Assembly (NCBI RefSeq): GCF_052324685.1
Contig: NC_135218.1
Span: 13,300,858 to 13,364,857 of the forward strand
Direction: 5' to 3'
Source of the DNA: Brachyhypopomus gauderio
Taxonomy: Eukaryota > Chordata > Actinopteri > Gymnotiformes > Hypopomidae
Length of the DNA: 64,000 nt
The translations under genes and the position numbers were made by a program. Below are positions 1 through 9,600 of the stretch, piece after piece (positions within the stretch are counted from its first letter, which is position 1; the number at the start of each line of letters is the position of its first letter). The notes under the pieces are model-generated. The model made no database searches. It saw nothing but the letters and a program-made list of their open reading frames with translations, and was not told the DNA's origin.

Positions 1-250
1 TTCTTTCCTCAAAAAAAGAAATCGATGGAAATGGGAAGTGAAAGGCTTTGTGTCAGGATAATGCTGACGGTGCCAGCTCTGTGCAAGGCTGCTTCCATTT
101 TGACGACTCATGTGCAGCGTTACTATGAATCAGCATGTTGTGTCCACTCCCTGTCCAACTTTCTGAGAGTTTATGAAGTTTGTTTCTGCTGTGATCACTG
201 GTTTATGGAGAACTGGTTCCAGTGGTGTATTGCGCTCGTGTGTGTTTCAG

Positions 251-785
251 GCTTCGGATTGCTGACACGGCAGCTGATGGAGGTGGCCCAGGGTCATGTG
301 GTCTTGGCGCTGGAGGGCGGTCTGGACCTCAAGGTGATATGCGACGCCTCGGAGGCATGCCTCAACGCTCTGCTGGATAACGAGGTGATGTGCTACTTCT
401 TCGAGAGCCCCGTCTACCTAGCGCCGCAACAACAAACAGAACACCTCAGAAACCGTCTGTGTGTTTGTACACAGGTCGCAACCCTGTCTGAAGGTGCTGT
501 TATGAACAGGCCGTGTGCCAAAGCCATGCAGTCCCTGCAGAGAGTGCTCCAAATCCAGAGTGAGTGGGTGCTGGGGACCTTCAGAGCTGACCTGAGCTCC
601 AACGTGCTCCCATGACCCCCTCCCGAGTGTCTGCTGAACCCCTGTTCTCCCCCTTCCCACCTCTCTCTTTTAGGTAAGTACTGGTGGTCTGTCAGGGCCG
701 TGGCAAACACGCTGGTGCAGTCGGCCTGCCCTGCAGACACCGAGGCCACCTCAGCCCTGGCCTCTCTCAGCATGGCTGGCATCAG
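251..785 (+). CDS. hdac7: Class IIa histone deacetylase, 3' coding exons (HDAC7-like, partial)
   Basis: Three exons of the catalytic C-terminus are seen: 251-384 (after tgtttcag, entering with 2 nt), 475-559 and 674-785. They join in phase. The first encodes a class IIa block, FGLLTRQLM...VLALEGG...ICDASEAC; the last has KYWWSVRAVA and TSALASLSMAGI, matching the family's KYW and ALASLSVG segments. The 5' exons lie outside the window. Class IIa HDACs are nuclear-cytoplasmic MEF2 co-repressors with very weak intrinsic deacetylase activity. HDAC7 rather than HDAC4, 5 or 9 is inferred from the neighbouring slc48a1, as in human 12q13; the sequence alone would not settle the paralogue. Oddities: the residue after EGG is Leu where vertebrate class IIa enzymes have His, and the 90-nt intron 385-474 is an open multiple of three. 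The exon beginning at 674 starts with GTAAGT. Confidence 0.85.
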
Positions 786-1175
786 GTAAAACCAACCTTG
801 TCACTTCAATGGTTAAGGCTCTGCACCTGCACCTACAACATGTTTGGTACATAAATATTATAATAATATAATAAATAAAAGAATAAATATTAGTAATATT
901 TAGTAAATATAAATAATGTATTAAATATTTAAAAATACTAATATTAATACTGATATATATTTTATTAAATATTAATATTTATTAAATATTTTATAGAATA
1001 ATTACTAAAATAAATATTATTACAATGCTCCACTATATATGAGTCTACATTTATTTGGACACATCATCTAATATCTGCATACTACCATCTCTATAATTGT
1101 GTTGGTAAGAGGACTTTCAGGTGCACAGCTTATGATATCGAGTGCAAGACCGTTTTGTCCAAATTTCTGTAATAG

Positions 1176-1251
1176 CAACCAGGATTCAGATGGGCTGTTT
1201 TGGAGCTGCCATGACCAGAATGAGCCCATCGAACACGATGAGAATATCTGA
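1176..1251 (+). CDS. hdac7: Candidate last coding exon of the hdac7-like gene
   Basis: The preceding exon ends in phase 2 (ATC AG). An acceptor-like ttctgtaatag ends at 1175. An exon from 1176 would restore the frame and encode a short acidic tail with QNEPIEHDEN before TGA at 1249-1251. Class IIa HDACs end in an acidic tail containing EPM-E-E-type motifs, so the fit is plausible. An acceptor with a better pyrimidine tract at 1120 (ctttcag) would instead give a short tail ending at a stop near 1171. The choice between them is inference. Confidence 0.35.
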
Positions 1252-2097
1252 CTTACTGGAGGATGAGGAGACCACTGGCTGAAACCGGAGAAGAACACTT
1301 TTCAGATTTATTTTTTCATTGTTGAACACAGCTCTCCCAATACATTTACACAAATTAGTACAGTATCAGGCATGTCCAAACTAAGGTACATGTCTGTAAT
1401 GTTGTAAAAACATTACAGCTAATATGTTGAATACTTGTGTCCGGTATATCATGAGTACTATGAGAAGAACAATGATCAAACTAACATATTACTTCCTGAG
1501 AGTATGAAGGATGCTGTGAGTAAAGTGTACATTATGGTTCAAATACACAAAGTGAAGATGTGTTTGCATTAATGTCCCTCTAAGCTTTTTCTATAAGTTA
1601 TAGCATTTTATGTGGGGTCTGAACAGTGTCTTCATTAAGAACATAAACTTCCAAGATGCTGTCTCAGTAACGTTTAAGTAAATGTTTGTACAGTGAATTA
1701 TACAGTAGATGACATGCCACTATATTCTGACTGTATATTTTCTAAAAATTACTTTTGACTTTTAAAATTCTTCAAAAAGCAGCATTTTTATAAATTGTTT
1801 TGAGCACAGGTCATAGTAAAATCTCAGATTTTTTTTTTTACTTTCTTGACTATAGAGGGGTGGGTTTCCCGAAACGTTCGTAGCGCTAAATACTTCTTAA
1901 CCTTGTACGTTTCATATGAGCTTACGAAGTACTTAGTGCTACGAATGTTTCGGGAAACCCACCCCAGAACAGACAGCTATTTTTTTTATGTTCTAAGAAC
2001 AAGAAAAACTTTAACATTAACTCCATGAATAACTCAATTTTACACGGTGTACTGTGAAAATGCCGTTATTACAAATTTGTATTAATGATTCAGATGA
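1252..2097 (+). other. Probable hdac7 3' UTR; no other gene seen
   Basis: This AT-rich stretch has no supported coding region. It runs from the candidate HDAC stop to an AATAAA at 2098, so it is best read as 3' untranslated sequence. The stretch 835-1020, inside the preceding intron, is extremely AT-rich with many aatatt repeats. A palindromic mobile-element remnant lies within it at 1857-1965. Confidence 0.45.
1857..1965. mobile_element. Palindromic MITE (foldback element)
   Basis: The 109-bp element begins GGGGTGGGTTTCCCGAAACG and ends with its near-perfect reverse complement. The arms, about 45 bp each, share the blocks TTTCCCGAAAC, TTCGTAG and TACTTC with a few mismatches, and the loop is only about 15-20 bp. 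Both flanks carry AGA (1854-1856 and 1966-1968), a possible 3-bp target duplication. It encodes nothing, so it would be a non-autonomous DNA-transposon derivative. The superfamily is not certain. Confidence 0.75.
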
Positions 2098-2103
2098 AAT
2101 AAA
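2098..2103 (+). terminator. Poly(A) signal AATAAA for the hdac7-like gene
   Basis: This is a canonical hexamer about 850 nt after the candidate HDAC stop codon. It lies only about 55 bp from the oppositely oriented signal of slc48a1, so the two genes seem to end tail to tail with little or no overlap. Confidence 0.45.
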
Positions 2104-2155
2104 CTGATTTGTCTAAATACAGTCATCAGTACATGATGGAATTAACAAACTGTAT

Positions 2156-2161
2156 TTTATT
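2156..2161 (-). terminator. Poly(A) signal AATAAA for slc48a1
   Basis: The reverse strand reads AATAAA here, about 1.35 kb beyond the slc48a1 stop. This would give a 3' UTR spanning 2140-3505, which contains a 21-nt poly(C) tract at 2904-2924 and a CA repeat at 3102-3142. No coding sequence was seen in that UTR. Confidence 0.45.
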
Positions 2162-2903
2162 TAACGTGGTGTCCACACATGTACATACATTCAAATTCAT
2201 AAGAAAACTCCTAACATTACAGCATTATGGAAACATTTATAAAATGCCTTGAAACATAAGCAAATGCTGTGAAAGACCCTGCCACATTTAAACATCACTG
2301 GCTTTTCTGTGAATAAAAAGATTCCTGTAATATGTGAATGGACCTTGGTGACCTTCAACCCAAGGACATTTACCCACAATGCCCAAGAATGGCAAAAGAA
2401 AAACCAAAGCATTATTAAAATCCACAAACAAAGCAAATGATTACATGTAGTCAAGTGTACACAATATATATTAAACATACAGGAACATCTGTAAAAACCA
2501 CATCTGGAATTTAGTTGACAGTCTGATGAGTTCAACTCCACAGAACACGTGACTGGCAGCAGGATGCTGCATCATTCCTGCACTACAGCAGGGATCACTG
2601 ATCCTCACGCTCAACTTGAACAGTTCATAAAGTGCTCGTTCACAAACCCTCATTATTCTAGTTGTGTCTGCATTGCTTGCCCTATGGGTTAAAATAAATG
2701 TTTAATGGGAAAAACCTCACATACAGGCTGTAGAACAGGGCAACACAGGACACATACATATAAATATATAAGGAAAAAGGGTTTGGGGGTTGTCATGTTT
2801 TGATAGAGAGGGAACACCACTGCATGAATATTATTACATTATATTTTTAAATAATTTTTTTTTAGTTATTGCGCCTTTCCATGTACCTTATGCACTGAGA
2901 ACA

Positions 2904-3098
2904 CCCCCCCCCCCCCCCCCCCCCAGTCGTCAACATGGGACACTCTTTCAACAGGAACGCTCACAAAGGGTCCAAAGATTTCAAATCCTACACATCTGAC
3001 ACGAGACAAACGCCAAAGCCTGAGAGATTCCCATGTTAAACATGCCTTCATGTGGAAATATTATTCAAGCACCTAATAGGGCTGATCAGACGAAACTC

Positions 3099-3142
<44 letters not shown>
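2904..3142. repeat. Poly(C) tract and (CA)n microsatellite in the slc48a1 3' UTR
   Basis: There is a run of 21 C at 2904-2924 and about 20 CA dinucleotides at 3102-3142. On the slc48a1 transcript these read as poly(G) and (GU)n. They are simple-sequence repeats, and the open frames through them are meaningless. Confidence 0.95.
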
Positions 3143-3144
<2 letters not shown>

Positions 3145-3505
3145 TGCTTATAAAAATGTCCACTTAGTAAAATAACCATAAAACTCCACCTTTCACGTCC
3201 TTCACTGACCCCATATTTTGACGGCGTAAAGAGTAACAAGTGGAGTGGAGGTGAAAGAAATCTGTAAGAACAGTTTATCTTCTGGACATACAGGACACTG
3301 ATGTCCTTTTGTTCACCGAGGTCGGCACTATCTTTAGTCCCTGGCTTCCTCTTGGACACCCGTGATATCAGATTTCCTCTCTGCTCAACTGGGATCATGT
3401 ATCCATTAAAAAGCAGAACCACTGAACATGTTCTTATCACATTTAGCTGATTTGTGTTGATCTATCTGATTGTTCAAAGCATTTGTGTTTGTGCGAGTAC
3501 GTATC

Positions 3506-3642
3506 TCAGAAGTCGCTGAGGATGGAGATGTCGGCAAACTCTTTGCGGTAACGGTGGGAGTACAGAGCCAGCAGGACTGACCACTTCAAACTCATAAAGC
3601 TCCACACACATGACAGGAACAGGCTGTGAGGGTCCAGCAGGG

Positions 3643-3720
<78 letters not shown>

Positions 3721-5526
3721 AGGGTATTGATGTTTGGTCATTTACAACCATCTCCAGGAGCTGATGATTAGGCCTATTTTCTATTTTATTATCCTATACA
3801 GAATGAACGGTCCCTAAGTTATCATGAACACGATGCATAAAATGACTATTATCACTGTAGTGAAGGCCTTCAGGCACAACTGCAATGTAGCCGAGCAGTA
3901 ATGTGGGTTATAGGGCAATAAAGTCTACATAGAGCTAGAGTCCATTCACTACCACTTACTGTGTCTCAAAATACAGCTGTGTTTGGATTCTCTGCTGCAC
4001 AGCTGCATGACTGATACATTAATCTGAAGTATCCCTATTCAGACATCACAATATGATAAATACATGACAACACAGTATCTTGGGTTCTGTTATAATCTTA
4101 AGGTTGTCCAGTAACATTATTCCCCTATCACAGTGTTAAAAACACGTGGGATGCAGTATTTTGAAGGACAAGGCTTTTGAGTGCATCTTAATGCATAGTG
4201 GGGTTACCCACATCCAATCCTGGAAATCTAACCTCCTGCTGCATTTAATTCCAGCCCACCTAGCTCTAATGCTCAGGTGCAGTTGAAGGCCTTTAACTGG
4301 ATCAAGATTAGGGTTAGCGCTCAATACTCCAGAGTGGTGGGTCACTATGACCAAAGTGGGGCACCTCCATCTATGAAACTACATTCTTGCCACAGCTGGA
4401 GCAGAGGAACCAGAAATATCAGAGTGTAGACCTCACCCTGCTGTCCTCCAGAGGCAGGCTCTACTTACACTCTTTGCGAGAGATGGCAACACACAGGAAA
4501 GCAATGAATGCGATGATCGACAGGAGGGAGAAAAAGGCGCCCATGACCAAAAAGAACTTCAGTCCCTTCAGCCATGTCCTCCAGTAGTCCTGCAGGTACA
4601 TGACGTGGGTGACCAGCGTCCACAGTGCCAGAACGCCTGCTCAAACACAAAAGTACAGAGCCATCAGCCACAGTCAATACACGTAAGCGAGAGCTCCTGG
4701 CTTAGAGGAGAGCCTGAGCCAGCTGTAGTGAATGCCTCCTTCTAGCTTGTCCACCAGCAACCAGTTTTGCTGCTCTGTTCTCACAAATTAGCATGTGAAC
4801 GCTCAAAGTTCATGTCTGGTTTTCATGACTGTGCACTTTCCGCTCTGGTGAAAAAATGCATTTTGATCCCCTCATCATCATGTTTTATAAAGTAATGTTA
4901 CACTCAAACACGCAAGCATCTAACAGCATATCATCCATGTCAACACGTCAGCAGAAACACACTTGGAGACACAGCACACTTCTTTTAGCTGATTAAAATG
5001 TAACCTCTAACGGACTAATAATCACTGACTGGTGTACCAGGATAACTGACAACAATGTTTTAGGGTATTAAAACGATGTAATTCAACTTATTAAATATAT
5101 TAGAAGGTTTATTCTCATGTCGCACTGGAGATTTAGGACTGATAAATAAAGGTGTCCTAATCAGATTTGTTATTATCAAAACTGAATAAATGTATTTATG
5201 CTCCACATGTCTTCTGTTGAAGATATGATCAATAACAGTGGCTTTCTTGGCATTACTGCGCTATATTGAGGTCACAAGAAACGTATGGGTGCAGACTCGG
5301 TCATAAAATAGGTACTTTTACGCTTTAAAGATGAAAAACAACAGAGTCTAGCTATGTTATGCCAGAAAACACTCCGTGTAGTAAATAAAAGTGTACCTGA
5401 CAGTCCGCCCATCGCGGCGGTCCACGGCTGATAGTAGGCGACATTCCACACGAAGAAAGCGGAGAATCCCACCAGTACACCTACACACGCATACGCCAAG
5501 CTAATATACGTCTTATTGATAGCCAT
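3506..5526 (-). CDS. slc48a1: Heme transporter HRG1 (SLC48A1), complete, 3 exons
   Basis: The exons on the reverse strand are 5526-5397, 4636-4469 and 3642-3506. Phases join exactly and give 144 residues, against 146 in human HRG1. HRG1 is a four-pass membrane protein of endosomes and lysosomes that moves heme to the cytosol, for example during red-cell recycling in macrophages. Family hallmarks visible in order are [20 protein letters not shown] in the first helix and loop, [18 protein letters not shown] in the second segment (with the conserved His), WSFMSLKW, and the C-terminal [16 protein letters not shown], nearly identical to the mammalian tail, which carries a likely endolysosomal sorting signal. 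The start is the first ATG of exon 1 (MAINKTY). The intron 2 acceptor is embedded in a long GT repeat. Convergent with the HDAC gene and divergent from the gene at 6629. Confidence 0.97.
3645..3717. repeat. (GT)n microsatellite forming the intron 2 acceptor tract of slc48a1
   Basis: About 36 CA units on +, which read GT on the transcript, end directly in gtgtgcag followed by exon 3 at 3642. The repeat replaces the usual pyrimidine tract. Confidence 0.95.
4197..4369. mobile_element. hAT-like non-autonomous element (MITE) in slc48a1 intron 2
   Basis: Read on the reverse strand it starts ggtgccccactttggtc and has internal blocks such as cttgatccagttaaaggcctt and gggctggaattaaatgc, ending near gtaaccccact. 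This is the arrangement of a very common fish short element family with a GGTGCCCAA-like end and LLD-poor spacer. It encodes no transposase. The family assignment rests on remembered consensus pattern only. Confidence 0.6.
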
Positions 5527-6605
5527 CAGGCTGATGTCAAAGTGATCAAATTCAAATATTTAGCCACAAATAAAATAAATAAGTAAACTTAAAAGATCAA
5601 CTTTGCAGATCACTAAAGCCACACTTTATACAATCATCGCCCCACTTCAAGCTACCTGCTAACGGAACCTGCAGCTAGCTGGATTTAAATAGCTAACTTA
5701 CAACCCGCTATGCGCTTGGTTCTGCCATCAAGAAAGACCACTATCCCCACTATTAGGAAGCTGGTTTTAAACCATCTGTCCTCTTCCTTTTTACAGCACC
5801 GTTCATGGTGATTTATAGCTACAATAACCTTTTGTTTATTATGCAATTCGCAGTCAAGGGAATTTTCGACGAGTCCCGTTACTCAAATTTAGATGAAACT
5901 GCGGCACCAACTGACTTGGAAGACACATAGCAACGAACACCACAGCCAACATGTCTAAGAAAAACAAAAGAACAGGATATTCAAGTTTTATTTTATGAAT
6001 AATAAATACATAAATACAACATTACATTGAACGCATTTATACTGAAATAATCTACACTAATTATTAAAATAGCTAAAATTAACTAGTTAATAAACTAGTT
6101 ATGTCTAACAAAATAGCTACCGCACGCTAACCTCCCCGAAATAAGTAATGGCATTTCTAAATGTTTTAAAATGGAAAATTTTGAATGACAACATACAGTA
6201 GCTGATGAGGCTAGAGATAAACCTGAAGCAAGAATCTTTTTGAACAGTATTTTACTAATGATCTAGGTAGCTAGCAATAACATTGTATGGTAAACGGTTG
6301 CGGTGACACAGACGTAGTCTGTCTGATCCATGTATTCAGTTTCTGTTCAACTATAAAGATTAGTTAGCTCACTAGCTGAATTAGCGGTCAGATAAGTGTA
6401 AACGAATAAATCAATTAATGCATGATTTTGGTTTATTTCCGAGAAAAACAACGGAAATGGCATGAATGTATTTTATTTGAATGTATTTGGCCAAACGTGG
6501 CGACCGAAGACAATATCTTTTAAAATGAGTTGAAAATGCCGTTATGGCATTGTGACGTTTATACAGTCATGACAATTGGTGTTCTTTAAACTCATTTATT
6601 CACAG
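5527..6605. promoter_or_regulatory. Divergent intergenic region between slc48a1 and the unrecognised gene
   Basis: About 1.1 kb separates the slc48a1 start from the first coding exon at 6629. It should hold both promoters and any leader exons, but no TATA box or binding site stands out. An acceptor-like ttattcacag ends at 6605, so the right-hand gene probably has an upstream leader exon here. Confidence 0.4.
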
Positions 6606-6628
6606 TTATCTGTTCATTGGTACTGCGT

Positions 6629-7808
6629 ATGATGAAGAAGAAAGGTGTAAGAAAATTATTATCTCCCCTTCGCACATTTTTTGTGTGGCTGGTGTGCTGT
6701 GGTTCAACAGCACACCAGCACAAGCCGAAGGAGTCCGGTCGTAGAAAACGTGAAAAACCACGAGACAGTTCAGAGTTCATCGAAGAAACTGTCGAGATCT
6801 GCGAATTTGAGGCCAAGAAACCTCAAACTTCTTCAAGAACACTGAACTCCCCAGAAACATCTATGAACAAGGACTCTCTCTCTAACCACAGCTCAAATGA
6901 ACAGGTGGTAGCTCCCTCAAACAGCCATGGCGACACAATTTCTGCTGGAGATCCAACCTTTAGCAGGAGTCCCTCAATTGTTCTACCGGAGACGGACACG
7001 CACAGCCCTGTATTCTACAGTCACTGGGGGAACACAACAGGCTACATGTTTCATGATCACCTGCTTGCTGGACTAACTGATATTACATCTGGTGACAATA
7101 CACAGTTTGGGTAAATATCTCATACAATTGTTCACTTACATCTGTAGTTTTCTAGGGTGAGTTTATCAGTTCAGAATAGGAGAGCACAGAAACAGGGGTC
7201 AGTAAATCAATGAGATTGTGAGTTATAAAATTCCATCATAGTAGACAGAAGAATTTAAAATCAGTAGCTATGCAAGATATAAAAACACAGGATTTATTTC
7301 CTCAACCTAAATCTTGTTAAATGTGAAAGTTATATCTCTAAACTGGGATTGTACCTTCTACAGACCAACCGGGCATGGGCATCTGCCAGCCTTTAAGAGT
7401 CTGGGTGAGGAATACGCCTACCCGGTTCACCATCACGTCGGCAGCAGTGTGTGTCCTTCCTTCGACGTCACCTACTCCCCTTTCCCCCATGATTCCCTCT
7501 CCATGCACCAAGAGCAGCAAGAGTTTCCCGGTCCCAGTCAGACCCAGGACAGCTGGTCGCATACAGTCTGGGGCGTAAACTTCAGTAGCGGCACCTCGAC
7601 TTCCACCTCTGATTCAGTGATCTCTGGATCCCATGACGACTGGGCCTGCCTAGATCCCCCCGATGAGATCCTGTACTTTGAGCTGTGGGATTATGGAATT
7701 GATAAACTCCCTCAAGAGCGTTATATGGGCAAGTGGGAGGTCACTGACTTGTATGATAATATCCTGTATGAAGGCTCCATGTTCCCCACCGCCATGATCA
7801 CTCAATAA
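6629..7808 (+). CDS. Unrecognised two-exon protein-coding gene
   Basis: Exon 1 runs 6629-7110 and exon 2 runs 7364-7808. The donor GG|GTAAAT and acceptor ttctacag join in phase 2 and give about 308 residues. I do not recognise the family. The N-terminus is basic (MMKKKGVRKLL) followed by a hydrophobic stretch with a Cys pair (TFFVWLVCC), which could be a membrane anchor or a lipidation site. Residues 35-190 are Ser/Thr/Asn-rich and probably disordered. The C-terminal ~60 residues look like a compact conserved block: DDWACLDPPDEILYFELWDY and later GKWEVTDLYDNILYEG. The frame stays open upstream of the first ATG to an acceptor at 6605, so the true N-terminus could lie in an earlier exon. The stop codon overlaps an AATAAA. 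Two exons joining in phase argue for a real gene. Confidence 0.72.
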
Positions 7809-7809
7809 A
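7804..7809 (+). terminator. Poly(A) signal overlapping the stop codon
   Basis: CAA TAA A contains both the TAA stop (7806-7808) and AATAAA. No other clear hexamer was seen in the next few hundred bases before the transposon remnant, so the 3' UTR may be only about 20-30 nt. Confidence 0.5.
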
Positions 7810-8175
7810 TTAAACATTCAAATCAAAACTTGGCATGTGTATGTAATTTTATGTAGATCTGATTCATTTGGCCTATCCAGGGTTACATTGTAGTTCAATG
7901 TGTAGGAACACACACTCGTGAAAAACGTAGGACACCCAAAAAGGCTGCTCAAACTATACTGCTGGGTGTTAGGAATTTTGTAATGTCTGTAATTAACATG
8001 GATATAAATACACACTTTGTGCACACAATATCAGAAACCTCCTGAGTCACAAAACCTCTGACCTTCATGCAGAACCAAACTTTTGCCTCAAAACAGTTCA
8101 AGCAGTGCTCAAAACCAAACAATGTTGTCAAATGAAGCCTTGAGTCAATCAAAATGAAAAACAGCACTGAACATA

Positions 8176-8600
8176 CAGTACAGACCAAATGTTTGGACAC
8201 ACCTTCTCATTCAAAAAGTTCTGTATTTTCATGACTATGAAAATTGTAGATTCACACTGAAGGTATCAAAACTATGAATTAACACATGTGGAATTATATA
8301 CTTAACAAAAAAGTGTGAAACAACTGAAAATATGTTTTATATTCTCGGTTCTTCAAAGTAGCCACCTATTGCTTTGATTACTGCTTCGCACACTCAGCAT
8401 TCTCTTGCTGAGCTTCAAGAGGTAGTCACCTGAAATGGTCTTCCAACAGTCTTTGAGGAGTTCCCAGAGATGCTTAGCACTTAGCCCTTTTGCCTTCACT
8501 CTGCGGTCCAGCTCACCCCAAACCATCTCGATTGGGTTCAGGTCCGGTGACTGTGGAGGCCAGGTCATCTGGCACAGCACCCCATCACCAGATGACCTCT
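8176..8600 (-). mobile_element. Truncated Tc1-type DNA transposon
   Basis: The end CAGTACAGACCAAATGTTTG begins after TA at 8174-8175, as expected for Tc1/mariner insertion at TA. The reverse strand at 8580-8353 encodes the transposase C-terminus with WPPQSPDLNPIEMVWGELD, which holds the last catalytic acidic region of the DDE domain. The 5' half of the transposase and the other terminal repeat are missing. The break near 8600 abuts a different transposon. Confidence 0.9.
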
Positions 8601-9600
8601 GTACAGTTGCTTCATCTGCATTTTAGGATACAATAAGTGGTGGAGAGGCTGATACTGTTGATGCCTTCACAGTTGTCATGGTCGTCAATGATTCTCTGCT
8701 GTATTTCATGCAGTGACATTACATTGTTCTGGTGGACCATGTCAACAATGAGGGCCTCTTGGTGTGGGTTCAACATTGGCAGTCTTGCGATTCTACAAAA
8801 GAACACGCCATTACAAAATTTTACATGCAGCACTAAGCCTACAAATGTTTTAGGAAATTCATCTAATGAAACACCTTTTTATAGATCTGTATTGAGTCAT
8901 ACTGTAAACATATACAAAATGAATAAAGCAATTACCTGGTCTCCTGTCTGAATGTTCAGACTATGGTGGACACGGTGAATCTACTCAGGTTGGGCTGAAC
9001 TCAAAGTCGTGTTTCCCTCATATCCATGGACAAGAATGTGGTCAATGATAGTTGCCTGTATTTCATCTGAAATTGTCGTTCTTCATCTCATCCCTCCTCT
9101 TCGATCTCTTACCCTTACTCTGCCTCTCTGACTGTTTCTATCCATAGTGAAACTTCTACAACCAGGTCTCCTTCTACTGGCTAATATTGTTTCTTCACAT
9201 CATTTGTCATATGTGTGATCAATTTAGAGAGGCTGTGTTTAAGTTTTAAGACCAGTGCTTTATTTGAATTTCACTTTTGTTACCTGTGCTTACCATTATG
9301 CAAAGTGTTTGAAAACTGTCTTAATAGGTGAAAAGTGCTTAAGGTTCTGCCAAATGTGTGAACCTGTTGTGAGTAACTCGGTGAAATGTGCCTATGGTTC
9401 TGCCAAATGGGTGACAATTTCAATAAATAGGTTTAGGACTTTGATCATTTGGAACAGACAACAGTTTTGTGTTTTAGCAATTGAGGAAAAACAGTTAAAC
9501 AAACACAAGGAAGGTAATGCTTACTTGAAAAATTACTTGGGTTACATTTTTGTTCCTTTTTTAGTTTTTCAATTGCCTGTATGCGAGTACTATCAGACCA
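8601..9600 (-). mobile_element. Second DDE transposon remnant (IS630/Tc1-like family), decayed
   Basis: The reverse strand carries broken pieces of another transposase. Near 9145-9080 an open piece begins MDRNSQRGRVRVRDRRGG; near 9075-8945 is DEIQATIIDHILVHGYEGN with a stop; at 8795-8615 is LNPHQEALIVDMVHQNNVMS and ISLSTTYCILK, a helix-turn-helix segment. Stops and frameshifts interrupt it. The AT-rich tail at 9240-9600, with gttctgccaaa repeated at 9343 and 9400, seems to be non-coding sequence of the same element. The catalytic part is absent, replaced by the Tc1 fragment at 8176-8600. Confidence 0.7.

Noticed and set aside
1068-1298. Reverse-strand open frame over the candidate last HDAC exon
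   Set aside because: No family resemblance; it is the shadow of sequence better explained on +.
3474-3716. Cys-Val repeat open frames near 3.6 kb and at 21.4, 26.2 and 62.1 kb
   Set aside because: They are translations of CA/GT microsatellites.
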